Shown piece by piece: positions 22,586-33,180 of a stretch of DNA of 64,000 bases. Within the stretch, counting starts at the first letter, position 1. Every line of letters starts with the position of its first letter. The notes under the pieces were generated by a model. The model was not told the origin of the DNA. It saw only the letters and a list, made by a program, of their open reading frames with translations, and made no database searches. Location: the NCBI GenBank assembly GCA_018806915.1, contig JAGKQI010000097.1:62001-126000 (forward strand), written 5' to 3'. The stretch comes from Phytophthora colocasiae (taxonomy: Eukaryota; Oomycota; Peronosporomycetes; Peronosporales; Peronosporaceae). The translations under genes and the position numbers were made by a program.

Positions 22586-24418
22586 TCAAAGTCGTTCAAG
22601 GGCGTGTCCAATGCTACGCGGGCGCCCTGCATTCTGAATGCGCTTCCTGTTTACCAGTATCTCCTCACCTGATTCGTCTACGAAGCTGCGAGATTGCTGG
22701 GCGTATAACAAGTGGCAGCAGTACCCCATTTTGAAATGATACTTGCACGGGCAGTATGCGGTACCAAGATCGACGGGCCAGCCAGTGCGCGGCTGTCCTT
22801 CCACCTCCATTCGCGCGTAGTGAATACCAAACTGAGCGGATATCGCGATATCTTCTCTAACGCGGTTAAGCGCAGGAACAAACGTCCGCATTGGAGGCAT
22901 CGCGCGCACGTGGACGAGCGCCGGATCAGCATCACCAAGGATGAAGTCAATGCTGGATCGGGTGATGGGGTTCTCTTTAAGGAGACCGCGCTGACGAAGA
23001 CCTCGTGTACGCGTTTGAAGTGTCACTGGGCAGGTTGGAAAGAGCGAGAAGGGAGGCAGAGCCATCGAGCGGTGGCCACAACACGCAAGCAGCTGTGCGA
23101 GAAGCATTCCAATCTTTAGCTGACGGTGGTGCGTGTAGTCACGCTTCAACGCCCGGTTAAACTGCTCAACCGGGTTGTTGGTTGTAGCGAACCCAGGCGG
23201 CGTGTGGAAAGCCTGCCAGTTCGCGAAGTTGCCAAGAAGCCATTGTGTCTTCACGTACGTCGCAAAGGCGCTTAGATCGGGATGCTCTGCCCACTGATTC
23301 AGCATATCTTCCTTCTTCACAGCATACTCCTCGCCACTACCAGCAAAATGCAGGTCATAGATTCCGCTGAATACCAATTGAGAAAGAACTGAGCTCATCG
23401 CGCGTGTTTTTTCACGTAGCTTTGCAACTACATGATAAAAGCACATTAGAGACACGAAGTTGCAGTCTGCAAATACACTTTGAAACGCCTTGAGTTGTGC
23501 CTTGTCCGCGTCACCTAGGATATACTTGACTTGCATTTCTGACCCATTAACTCTCGCGTACATGCGACGCAATGCAACAAGCGCTGTTGCAAAATGCGCT
23601 TCTTGCAGCTGCGACGTAATAAACAGCGAGACCAAGTGAAATGTCCGCGAAGCGTCCGTGATACCGCACACAAGTACCGGGTAGCCAACACTGTTCAGCT
23701 TGAACGTCGCGTCGAGATGTAGCACGAAGGTACCCGGATCGCGTGCAGAATTTTGCAGTAAGGCTTTAGTGGTCATGCCGACCAAAAACGGCTTGGCGTC
23801 AGAGCCGTTTCCTACCGTGGGAATACCAGACGGGTCATAATCATTAGTGAACGTGAAGGCATCGTGGTCGCCTTCGCGTCCACTAAATGCTGCAGCTCGA
23901 ACTGCATCCACGATTGACTTGTGTTTGTCGTTGCCACCCAGGCGCGTTCGGCGGAAGTGATGCACAATGTTTTGCACTGTGCGTAGGCTAGGGAGTGCAG
24001 CAGGTTGGAGGTCAAATTTCCGCCCAAGTGCATGGAGAATACGTAGTGGCATTAGATTTTCACGGGCGAGTTCCGTGATGAAGTTGCGCTGGCGTGGCGT
24101 GATGCCAGCTTTTCGTGGAGCTCTCGCGCGAGAGTGGTGGCTTCCCAGCTCATACACGTCGACGCTGTCGATCTCCTGGCAGACTAGAACCTTCAGCCGC
24201 CATGCACAGGGATCATAGGGGACAGCGTCCGTGCAGTGCTTGCAAGCACAGCGGAGTAGCTTGTAGCGCATTGAATGCGGAGAGCTAGTGCTGCAAGCAG
24301 TGCAAGGCATTAGCTGGCTCTTGACGGTCTTCCAAGTCTTCATTCCTTGGAGCAGGAGAGCAACATCTTCCGTGGACATGCCACTGCAGAGGAGAGTCCA
24401 TGCGTGAGGTCGGGGCAT
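22586..24418 (-). CDS. MULE transposase with SWIM finger, apparently intact
   Basis: A single 610-residue frame from the first ATG at 24418; the frame is open a further 96 bp upstream but without ATG. A Cys-rich N-terminal part (CxxC pairs around residues 50-90) is followed by the MULE core. This holds FVLHLDATFKLNSVGYPVLV (first Asp), VKYILGDADKAQLKAF (second Asp) and TTNNPVEQFNRALK (catalytic Glu). Near the end CPCKYHFKMGYCCHLLY is a SWIM zinc finger (CxC...CxH). All three catalytic residues are present and there are no internal stops, unlike every other DNA transposase here. The product would cut and paste its own element in the nucleus. Terminal inverted repeats were not found by eye. Confidence 0.85.
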   Translation of the reverse strand: MPRPHAWTLLCSGMSTEDVALLLQGMKTWKTVKSQLMPCTACSTSSPHSMRYKLLRCACKHCTDAVPYDPCAWRLKVLVCQEIDSVDVYELGSHHSRARAPRKAGITPRQRNFITELARENLMPLRILHALGRKFDLQPAALPSLRTVQNIVHHFRRTRLGGNDKHKSIVDAVRAAAFSGREGDHDAFTFTNDYDPSGIPTVGNGSDAKPFLVGMTTKALLQNSARDPGTFVLHLDATFKLNSVGYPVLVCGITDASRTFHLVSLFITSQLQEAHFATALVALRRMYARVNGSEMQVKYILGDADKAQLKAFQSVFADCNFVSLMCFYHVVAKLREKTRAMSSVLSQLVFSGIYDLHFAGSGEEYAVKKEDMLNQWAEHPDLSAFATYVKTQWLLGNFANWQAFHTPPGFATTNNPVEQFNRALKRDYTHHRQLKIGMLLAQLLACCGHRSMALPPFSLFPTCPVTLQTRTRGLRQRGLLKENPITRSSIDFILGDADPALVHVRAMPPMRTFVPALNRVREDIAISAQFGIHYARMEVEGQPRTGWPVDLGTAYCPCKYHFKMGYCCHLLYAQQSRSFVDESGEEILVNRKRIQNAGRPRSIGHALERL

Positions 24419-24519
24419 CGTGGTGGTGAGGAAGGCTTGAGGTGGGGGTGATGTTACGGAGTGAAGATTTCCAAGGCTAACACGAGCTACAGCAGAGCTC
24501 GCTACACCAGTCAATTCGT

Positions 24520-25310
24520 CGTTTACCTAGATATGATTGGCTAATAATACAAAAATGACGATCGTGCATTGGTTGAAATAACTCACTTGTACAATTTACA
24601 GGGAAATAGACGTTTGCTGGCATATTAGTGTGGTCACCTTCCATTGTGATGTGATATCGAATATTCTATTGTAACGAAAACAAGGGGGATTGTGTTTGTA
24701 AGTGTTCATGGTGTTTTTCAGGGATTTGTGGTGTTTGCATATCCTTGTCGCGTGGATTCAATCTGAAGCGGATTCGCACGTGACCAATCCGTAGAGAAGG
24801 AGCGCTGGGGTGCAGCGGTAAAATGCTCTGTTGAAGCGTGGACACTTCACTGACAGCGACCGTCTTCCTCTCGTTTTCTCCGAACGGTTTGCCTTTGCGG
24901 GCAACAGAGAGCGCTCGTTCAAAAGGCCCAAGTTGGCAAATGCAGAACACGATTCGTTGTTGCCCAGATGCCGCTGCTAATGAGAGATTCTGCGATGTGT
25001 CTCCTTAGTTCGCGCGCCACTTGCTTCTGTGTTTGCGCGCCGTTGAGCAGTTAGGTGAAGTGACAACCCCAGCCGTTCGCCGTCTCCTTTTGCTTGTTGG
25101 CTATCGAAGGATTAAGAGGTCCCCGATTACGTCCGTCATTTCACGTCCACGCCCCGGAGGTACCGGTACCTTTTGGTGCAGGAAAACAGGACAGGGCTCC
25201 GGTTCCTGACATCACTCAGGACGAGGCCACGTGCCGATGGCTCCAAAGTCCTCTTCACTCTTCATCTTGCCGTCTCGGAAGCACTCCAGTCTCAAGAAGT
25301 CTCAAGCATC
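24520..25310. other. Spacer and PAD upstream region
   Basis: No confident gene. A minus-strand frame at 24666-24950 (94 residues) has no recognisable motif. The PAD promoter and 5' leader should lie within about the last 300 bp, but no canonical element could be assigned with confidence. Confidence 0.4.
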
Positions 25311-25847
25311 ATGCCGCTCCAGGTCCCCGGATATCACACCAACACCCCGCTGCACCCGTCGTTCGACGAGGACATCCGTGACCTCCACCTGCTGTACGAC
25401 TACGATGCTGAGGGCGCCGACGGTAAGCCTGAAAAGTGGCGTTACGAGATGTGGTTCTTCTCTGAGAACCGTATTGTGTACTCGATCCACGGTGGCCCCA
25501 TGGCTGGCCGTCTCAACTACCAGACTGTCGCCTTCCAGTGCATCCGTCCCGGTGAGCTGTGGCAGTGCAACTGGCTCGAGGAGACTGGCACCATCGTTTC
25601 CCTCGTGTACGACATCAAGAACAAGAAGATCACCACCATGATCGGCTTCTCCAAGGGCCACTGGGAGCACCCCGAGGACGCCCACGGCGACAAGCGCAAC
25701 CCGGAGGACTACGCTCGCTGGCGCAAGCTGGCCGAGCACGGCAACAACCGCGACCGCCTTATTCTGAGCGAGCAGGCCAACATCCTCGAGACGTTCCGCG
25801 GTGCTGGCAACCTGGTGCCGATCGCCCCGGACGCCGAGACCCTCTAA
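25311..25847 (+). CDS. Phenolic acid decarboxylase
   Basis: A 178-residue intronless protein. It matches the bacterial/fungal phenolic acid decarboxylase family (PadC), small beta-barrel enzymes of about 160-180 residues that decarboxylate ferulic, p-coumaric and caffeic acids to 4-vinylphenols without a cofactor. All four catalytic residues known from Bacillus PadC have counterparts: Tyr29 and Tyr31 in LLYDYDAEG, Arg67 in GPMAGRLNY and Glu90 in CNWLEETGT. KGHWEHPEDAH matches the conserved KWVHEHPE segment. The frame is open upstream, but the Met at 25311 fits the family's start and follows a plausible leader. There is no signal peptide, so it is probably cytosolic. GC content is higher than in neighbours and codon choice is C/G-ending, which suggests good expression. 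It could detoxify plant cell-wall phenolics during infection (inference). An AATAAA-like signal lies about 50 bp after the stop. Confidence 0.88.
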   Translation: MPLQVPGYHTNTPLHPSFDEDIRDLHLLYDYDAEGADGKPEKWRYEMWFFSENRIVYSIHGGPMAGRLNYQTVAFQCIRPGELWQCNWLEETGTIVSLVYDIKNKKITTMIGFSKGHWEHPEDAHGDKRNPEDYARWRKLAEHGNNRDRLILSEQANILETFRGAGNLVPIAPDAETL

Positions 25848-26212
25848 GTAGTTAGGCGTTAAAGCGACTCCGCTGTGTGTTCTAAAGCTCTTTAGCACTA
25901 AATAAACTGCACGATTAGCGCGTACACTTTCGCTCGTGTCCATTGTGTGCAACAGTAGGATTGATGCACATCATGGTGCTTGGTGAGCCCGTGAGTGACG
26001 TCACTCGGACCTTTTCACTTCAAGGTAGGCATTATATTCGTATTGTTGCTGCTACTCGTACGTTACTTTGGCTACCTGCTCCTTCGTTTGTCCGCTATCC
26101 ACACTTCACACGCGGCTCTTGATTCTCATACTGCGAGGTCACGTCGGCTGCTTCGTTCGCTTTCACCGACCTCCTCGTTTCATCCTTGTGCGCTTCATTC
26201 GCGCTTATTTCT

Positions 26213-28132
26213 TCACTGGCGCGTTCGACTTGGCTGTCCCAGCTTCCAGACTGTTTCAAGCTCTACCTCGAGCTTCTTCAGCAACGTGTGCTTCGTATCC
26301 ATCGCCAGAGTTTTCAGTAACTCGAGGAAACGAGGCATCAGGTCGCGTTTGATTGGCAGCGCTAACAGCAACGGCACGGCGTCCACAGCGTAACCCGCGC
26401 ACACAAACGCAGCTACGGTCGGGCTCAAAGGAACACGTTGACGCTGCGGATTCTTCGTGTCTTTACTCGGCTTCATGTCGCTTTGTGGGCGTTGCACGCA
26501 CGCCAACCAGTTGATACAGAAGTCGGAGAACGTTGTCGGCGATATAGCGCTACTCTCAGCCATCCACAGCGCCAACGAACGGCGTGCGGCCGGGTGCAAC
26601 GCCACGAGAGCAACGCCTGCGCCATTCTTGACCTCTCGAAAGAGACACAAATCCGTAGGAAACAGGGACGCGTCTAGATTCTCCAACTGAACAACCTTCG
26701 CTCGGCGTTCGTTTGGCGACCCGGCAGTTGGGGCCGCAGTGGCGAGATACAGCGGTGTTAAGCCGACAGAACTAGCCACGTTCACCTCGTGGGCAGCTTT
26801 TTCCCCCAGTAGTGACAGCACCGCCTGCAAGTCCGTAGAAGAGCCATAGCGTGCGGCGTAGTGAAGAACCGATTCATTCTTGCCCTTCGTTCGGGCCTGG
26901 AGCAGTAGCGCTGCCGATTTAGACGCGCACAGCATTTCCACGAGCTTTTTACGCTGTTTCACCATCGCCAGGTGCAGCGCTGTCTCGCCACGCGCGTTGA
27001 CGACGTCGATACTCGTGTAATTCCCGTCCAGTAGGAACCGCACAATGTCCACCACACCAAGGTCAGCAGCTTGTAGCAGCACAGCACCGGAGAAATCCTG
27101 TCTCGCTGGCGTCGCGACCAATGAATGTTGGTTCAACAGCAACTGCAACGCCGTGATGTCCCCACGCTTCACTACGATCGTGAGCGGAGTTTCTCCCGTC
27201 TTGTCCGGGAGATCAATGGGCGCGCCGCGAGACACCAGTAGATTCGTCACCAGTACACTCTGCTCGGGGGACGTTCGCAAACACGCGTGCAGTGGAGACC
27301 TTCCGATAACATCCTGCGCGTCCATGCGTGCTCCATTCTCCAGCAGAAGCTTCGCCACTTCGAAGAGCTCATCATTCGTAGCGAGAAGCAACGCCGTCTT
27401 CCCGTCCTGGTCACGCGCTTCCGTTTTCGCTCCGTTCTTCAGCAATAGCTTCACAACGCTCAACGTGTGGTTAAGTCGAGCTTCGTCCTCCTTTCGGCAC
27501 TACTCCAAGCACAAAACTGTCAATTCCCAGCAACAAACTCACGTAAAACCTGAATTAATCGTACATCAACAACCGTATTGAGCTGAACCACTGCAGTTCC
27601 TTGGAAAACCGCACGCAACGCCTGCACGTTGTGCCTCATGAGCGTCGCCATCAACGCCGTGACGCCACGACGGCCTCGTTCATCCACTTGCTGCCCTTCT
27701 TTCAGCAAAAGCTCCATCACATCGTAGCTGCCGTCCCAAGCAGCAGCATGCAACGCGGACGCCCCCACCGTCGCTAGGTGGAACCTCTCCCAGTCACAGA
27801 AGGACGTAGCTTCTTCGCTGTCCTCGGCGTGCTTGGGACTGAGCTTGGATGCTACAACCTGCCATGGGCCACCAACATATTCAAAGGTGCGTCAGCGACA
27901 ACCTGCAGACGCGACGCCAGCGCAAATCGGACGAGGCAAGCGGACAAGAGTAGTACTTGTTCGACACGCCACGTCGGAACGGGAGATGGCTACGTACGCG
28001 ATCGAGCGCGAGCCACTTGGGATGCGTCTTACGGAGACTCTGCATTGTTTTAGTATCACCTTGTCGGCCGGCGTCCAGCCATGCCCGCTCCACCTGTTCA
28101 CAGGTGAGCGCGCCTGGCTTGTTCGCCGCCAT
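26213..28132 (-). CDS. Ankyrin-repeat protein, intact three-exon gene
   Basis: Exons are 28132-27998, 27858-27565 and 27499-26213, with GT-AG introns of 139 and 65 bp, both phase 0, giving 571 residues. The intron positions were set from splice consensus and continuous homology: LALDR joins VVASKLSPKH, and NTVVD joins CRKEDEARLN. The start is ATG at 28132; the GTG two codons upstream is unlikely. About eight ankyrin units run from SALHAAAWDGSYDVMELLLK to a unit with VLHYAARYGSSTDLQAVLSL. They are followed by a helical C-terminal region of about 150 residues with many Leu. It is the paralogue of the two dead copies at 18861 and 31688; the second intron of those copies (at AQDE/DGRTP) is absent here. 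No signal peptide was seen. It is a likely intracellular scaffold of unknown partner and is convergent with PAD. Confidence 0.82.
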
Positions 28133-29289
28133 GTCCACCGTTCGTTCACCAATGCGTTACGCGTCGTTCAATTCCACGGGCAGGTCGGCAGTTGGTCGGC
28201 GTGTTCGGGAATGATACGCCGCAAGCGGAGATTAACCGATCTTCTCCTCCAGCGCCGGGCTGGACTCGGCAGCCTGCAAGTCCTGTTGGAAAAAAAAGCG
28301 ACTCTAGACTTGAGCGCGCAGGCAGGCCGGGTAAAGAAGGCGAAGGCGAAGAGAACGCGCCGTGGATGGTTGGCAACGCGCTTGCAGCCGCAAAGCACTT
28401 GAGGAATCAAGCGCTGAGTGGCTCAGAAAAGGCGAGGAAGTGACAGCAGAGTCTTTCGCGTCCCATACAGCTTCACTCGAGAGATTTTTCAGCCTGGTTT
28501 GGGACACGAAGTGGCCGCAAACCATTCTTTTCGTCAGCGTTTACGTCTGCTCCAGCCATCACGCGCCTCGTTTCTGAAGACTCGGCACTGATTTGTCTCT
28601 GTGCTGCAAGGCAAAAGCTGCCATCGCTTGAGCTTTTCGAGATCTTTTCACACGTGCTGCTCATAGCCAAGAGGTCCAGGGTGCAAGAATGAAAAAAAAT
28701 CTCATGTGACGAACATTCGTACCACTGCAACGTGGCGTCCAGGCTGCTTGGATCCCTGAAAGTCGCAGAGATGCGAGCAAGTTTTGGTGGCGACTCGAGA
28801 ACCGAAAAAGCGTGAACGGAGGTGGCTACACTCTGATGAGTCAGGAGCTGTACTTGGGCCACATCCTGAGTTCTGCTCTCGGAGCAGGCGACAAGAAATC
28901 AGCGACGGCGTTGAAGCAGTCGACTGACTCCGTACAGTGTGAACTGTGCAACGCAATGTAGCGATGAACGTCGCGGCTTGGAAAAAATCAGCGCTTTCGA
29001 GCGACTCGTTTGATAGCTGCAAGCTAAACGGAGCCGCAAGACACGTGAGGGCGGACCTCATTGAAAAAATGCAGGAGGGTGCGGCGCGCGTTCGTAGAGA
29101 CGTCTGCCACGCGCTGTTGAGCTGACATTGAGGAGGAAGGAATCTCCAACGGTTGGTCAAGCAACACGGATGGTGCTGGTGTATATCTCGTGCTCCGACG
29201 ACGTGGTTATGGGCGTGCGTCATCGGAGCAATTGGACGAGAACGGTGGGGCGATGTTGAAGAGCATCCGTACAATGGTCTTGAATGGAA
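28133..29289. other. Spacer without a confident gene
   Basis: GC-rich, with overlapping frames on both strands (28473-28862 and 28702-29274 on minus, 28192-28577 on plus), none with a motif I recognise. The ankyrin gene's promoter should lie in the left part. Confidence 0.4.
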
Positions 29290-30033
29290 TTTTTCAGCTT
29301 GATCAAAAGATTAAGCTCTGTTTAAAAAAGAAAATCTAACACGGCAAAAAGACGGATCAAACCCATGACGCTCAACTCCCGTGTCAAGCAATCGAACTGT
29401 AGTCGATTCGAGCAGCCATTGAAAGCTTCGAGGCTCCGTAGAAAAACTGGAATGGCAGCTTCCGTTTGTGGCAGCAGCAGTAGTAGAGGCACGACGTCGA
29501 CTGCAAAACCAGCACACACGGCCAGATTCAGGACAGTCATCAGCTGTGCTTTCACATGAACCCCAGTGATCCATTTCGTGCAAAAGTCCCGAACCAGTGC
29601 TTCGTTTTCTTCTCGACATTCTGCAACCCACAGAACGAGACATTCCCACACTTGGAAGCACACGATGAAGCCAGAAGCTGCTGACGAAGAACGCAGCGGT
29701 AAACCTCCTGGTAAAGCCTCGTTGCGAAGCAGCACTGCACCCTTAGCTAGGAGTAACTGCATCTTAGCTTGTCTATCAGGGACTCGATATCTTGAAGTCG
29801 CTGCAGCGAACAAAGGCGTAGATCCGAAAGAGTCGATGCCGTTGAGCAAGTCCTGGTTTGGATCTCCCGTGATTTGATCTCTAAGCTCAAGAAGAACTTC
29901 CAGCTCGAGTGTCGTACCTAAGCGAGCAGCAAAATGGAAGCAGTTTTCCCCTTTAGCAGTAGCTTTGCGAAGGCATTGACCAGTTGAATCTAATGTCCAA
30001 ATTGCCCTCATCATTTGTGTACTGTGCTGCACT

Positions 30034-30044
30034 ATAGCGTGATG
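30034..30044. repeat. 11-bp target site duplication, left
   Basis: ATAGCGTGATG, identical to 30773-30783. The empty site in copy A (19766-19776, opposite strand) holds it once. Confidence 0.9.
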
Positions 30045-30772
30045 AAACGGCATGAAAAGCGAGTACAAAAGGGAAGGACGTCGAGTACAGCCCATATCGG
30101 CATATAATCGAGTAAATTTTCTTCACTAGGATAATGATCGAGTACATACTGCCATGTGTTGTCACAAGGAAGGTTTGAGAGTACAAAGATGCTTTTGAAA
30201 TGACGTTTACTCTAAGCTCTTAAACTGAGTCCTTAGTTCTTCATCACTGTGTGGAATACGGCGGAGGCGTTGTCGTATTCTTCACTATGTACTTTGATAT
30301 GGCATGGCACAAGTAGTCGGGAATAAAAGCCTTTTGCGTCTCTTGCCATGCGCACCCCCACCCTCACGGGGAAGCCGTATAGGAACAAGATCATTCCCGT
30401 CGTCCCGATCCATGGTCTTGGTTATGCTGTCGGTTGGTGTTGCTTTCACTTCTTCTTCAAAACTGACTTGCGTTGCACGGTAACTAAAGGCATGATCAAA
30501 GAAAACAACCTATGGGATACGACAGAAAACAACCTGAGATGAGACAGGAAAGTATTGGATTAGAAAGGAAATAATATAAGACTGGAAACTATGGGATGAG
30601 ACAGGAAATAACCGATCCATTTGTGCCGTCTCATGAACTGTGTACTCGTCACCCTTCCCAAATTGCGCTGTACTCGGAGATGTGCCCGACAGTCGAAAAT
30701 GTACTCGAAAAACATGCAATTTGACCTGTACTCTGAAATATGACGAAAAGTACTCGGAATCGATCCTTACCC
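30045..30772. mobile_element. 728-bp non-autonomous DNA transposon
   Basis: Inserted in exon 3 of ankyrin copy B; the boundaries are exact because copy A supplies the empty site. It is flanked by an 11-bp duplication, a length known for Mutator-like elements (usually 8-11). No clear terminal inverted repeat exists: the ends are AAACGGCATG and, from the other side, GGGTAAGGAT. Instead, both ends carry a series of (C/T)GAGTAC words in opposite orientation, about four or five on each side within 150 bp. Such subterminal arrays often serve as transposase binding sites. There is no coding capacity. The centre has imperfect GGGATGAGACAGGAAA-like repeats (30490-30610). Confidence 0.88.
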
Positions 30773-30783
30773 ATAGCGTGATG
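30773..30783. repeat. 11-bp target site duplication, right
   Basis: Second copy of ATAGCGTGATG. Confidence 0.9.
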
Positions 30784-32611
30784 CATGACCGTCTCTCCTG
30801 CTTCATTCTGATAGTCCAAAGTCACGTCCGCATTCTCCAGTAGAAACCGTACAACGTCAACAGATTTGGCATCTACAGCCTCAAGTAGTACTTCTCCAGC
30901 GAAATCGAGTCGTTCACGAGTGGCTACAAGAGCGTGGTGGTTGAGGAAAAGCTGTATCACATCGAGGTGTTCATTCTGGATCGCAAGTGATAGTGGAGAT
31001 ACTCCGCTGTTGTCTTCTAGATCAATGGAAGCGCGGTTGTTAAGCAGTAAATGGATCACCAAGAGACTTCGTTCTTGAACAGCGCAATACAGCGGTGTTC
31101 GACCATCCTAAACGAGAAAGAACATATCAGAACAAAAGTAAAAAATAATACAGACAAATGAATGAGAACTACCTCATCCTGCGCGTCGATTGAAGCTCCT
31201 GCATCCAGGAGAACTCGGGCAGCTTCACAAAGGCCGTCGCTGATTGCGTAGTGTAGTGCTGTCTTCCCTCTGTCGCTTCGAGCATCCGGGTTGGCTCCGT
31301 GTTGAAGGAAAAGGTTCAAGATTGCGACGGTAGTTGCTGTCCTCTTGGCGTCTTCTTCTCGGCACTACACCACGTAGAAATTAGTACAGAAGGGTATTCA
31401 AACACGAGCGATACCACTTACATCCATAACGAGGAGCCTTCGAACGGGGGTTCGTTCTTGAAAAATGCATCGGGTTTCTTGGAGTCCGTGGCGCACAAAT
31501 AACGCCATAATAGGCGTCAGCTTCCACTTGTCACCTGTATCGGGGCTTGCTCCAGCCTTGAGTGCTTGTTCTACCAGCGCAATATCTCCTTCCAACGCAG
31601 CATTGTGCAGTGACGAGCCGAACTTTTGGGTTTCTCTGGAAGAGGCTTCAGCTTCTTGCTGCGTCGGACTCGCATTGGGCGTCTCCATTTGACGAAGCGC
31701 TTGGAATTCGGTCTATTGAGAAATGCTGCACCTTCAATACAGCAAGTCCATTTTATCGATCTCCTGGGGCTCTGAGCTGTATGGCAGACGGAACGCGAGA
31801 TCTATCGCGTTCAACTCGGTTCCTAGCTTCTTATCGGGTGGAAGTGCCTTTGATGCGTGTGTATGTATGTTTACATTATGCCCACGCATCAAATATAGCC
31901 GTAAACGCATTCCTATAGCAAACAACCATTGGGGTCAGAAGAATATCTGCAAATGCCGAATCAATTCAGTAGTAGACCTAGGCGACGTGGAACGCAGAAG
32001 ATCTAACCAGTTTACTTCTGGCTGCAACCGTATAACTGTTGGACAAGTAATCACGGCATGGCGATACTTCTGTGGTTTTCACGAGGTGTGACTCACTTGG
32101 CGCTGTACACTCGAGCAAAAACAGTAAATTCAAGCCTGAGCTTCAACTTTGCAAGAAGAGCTTCGTCTCATGAAGCATCTGAATTAACACCTAGATCATC
32201 TTAAGTGGAACTCAAGTAATAACGTCGTTGGTTTGATGGCCACTTCCGAAAAGTATGAGGTATGGCGAGCTTGTGCCAACGAACAAAGTTTTCGGGTCCC
32301 TGAGTTGGCAATAGATCTCAAGAATGATGGTGCTGATCATTTGGTATTGGAGACTTACGGTAGTCCCAGTCTGAACAAGCCAGTACAGAAATTGCACTGC
32401 CAGAGTTCACCAACTACCGGCTAACGAGGGACGGAGAGATGCAGTGTAAGTTATTGATTTGCAATATTCTACTTCCCTCGACCAGAAATGAATAAAGTTT
32501 TCCTTCGTAGAGACCACGACTCCGACATAAACATTAGAAAAGTGGCGAGCAACAAATTCTTGCGGATTGAAGTTTGTCACAAAATCAGATATTGCGCAGA
32601 CCTATTTATTC

Positions 32612-33040
32612 CTACATGGCAGCATACATGTAATCTCCGAATCCTCCATGCGCGTAGTTTCTTTCATCTCCTAAGTCCATGAAAATGGCTTCTTCCTCTC
32701 GTCTCGAAGCCCTCCAAGCGTAGACAATGACAACGATACAGAGCACAACACCTACGAGACTCACACTGACAACCACTCCCACTGCAACCGTAGATAACCC
32801 ACCGCCATTGCCATCACTTGGACTCGTTGCCTTGGACTTGGATGCTTCCTCATCGTTACTCCCATTGCCTCCATGTCCCTTTGGCAGGAAATCATCCGCT
32901 GGCTGGAATACCGTCGTATTGTGGGTATCATCCACTGTAACTGAAGAGCCTTCACCTTCATTGTTGACCGTATTCAAACTCCCAGAAGCCATTGCAAGCA
33001 ATATCAAGGCCATTGCCATGAGCAACAGTAGACGCGACAT
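32612..33040 (-). CDS. Small type-I membrane protein
   Basis: 142 residues from ATG at 33040. An upstream in-frame ATG at 33094 would add 18 polar residues before the signal peptide, so the later start fits better. Residues 1-20 (MSRLLLLMAMALILLAMASG) form a signal peptide. It is followed by a Ser/Asn/Gly/Asp-rich outer part with N-glycosylation sites (HNTT, GNGS), one membrane helix at about 86-112 (VAVGVVVSVSLVGVVLCIVV), and a short tail with a basic stop-transfer (RASRREEE) and a Tyr-containing end. No family is recognised. It is divergent from the TXNDC9 gene, with only 140 bp between starts, so the two may share a promoter. Confidence 0.75.
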   Translation of the reverse strand: MSRLLLLMAMALILLAMASGSLNTVNNEGEGSSVTVDDTHNTTVFQPADDFLPKGHGGNGSNDEEASKSKATSPSDGNGGGLSTVAVGVVVSVSLVGVVLCIVVIVYAWRASRREEEAIFMDLGDERNYAHGGFGDYMYAAM

Positions 33041-33180
33041 CTTTATGCAATGGCATTCAGATCTATACCTTCGTGTCCCTTCAACTGTAGCCATCTCTCA
33101 TTACAGTGTATCCATTTTTAAAAATGTAACCCCTATTTTTATCGAGTGTAACCCCTTCATTTAACCACTGGACGTTCATC
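33041..33180. promoter_or_regulatory. Short bidirectional intergenic region
   Basis: 140 bp between two divergent start codons. It contains a repeated AGTGTA(A/T)CC-type word (TGTAACCCC at about 33125 and 33147) and an AT-rich centre. Any promoter for both genes must be here or within the transcribed sequences. Confidence 0.45.

Larger units (their letters stand above)
29322..31688 (-). pseudogene. Ankyrin-repeat gene, copy B (split by a transposon)
   Basis: Exon 1 is 31688-31422, exon 2 is 31364-31173 and exon 3 starts at 31107, with introns of 57 and 65 bp like copy A. Exon 3 is interrupted after MHHA at 30783 by a 728-bp element and resumes at 30044 with HHAIVQHSTQMMRAI, ending at 29322. 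The codon mutated to TGA in copy A is CGA here, so this copy was functional in sequence until the insertion. The uninserted frame would end DFLF, differing from copy A because of a two-base change. As it stands the frame continues a short way into the element and would give a truncated protein. Confidence 0.85.
29290..32190 (-). repeat. Inverted duplication, arm B
   Basis: Reverse-complement partner of 18360-20512. It is longer only because of the 728-bp insertion at 30045-30772 and minor differences at the outer ends. Homology fades at about 29290 on the inner side and 32190 on the outer side. Confidence 0.9.

Noticed and set aside
22030..22632. 200-residue minus frame opposite the ornithine aminotransferase fragment
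   Set aside because: The plus strand carries the recognisable enzyme segment; the minus frame is low-complexity Ser/Leu.
25302..25952. 216-residue minus-strand frame over the PAD gene
   Set aside because: It is the antisense of a strongly supported, codon-biased gene; high GC keeps the opposite frame open.
28473..29274. Two overlapping minus-strand frames of 129 and 190 residues as genes
   Set aside because: No motif, no convincing start, and a competing plus-strand frame; GC-rich spacer explains them.
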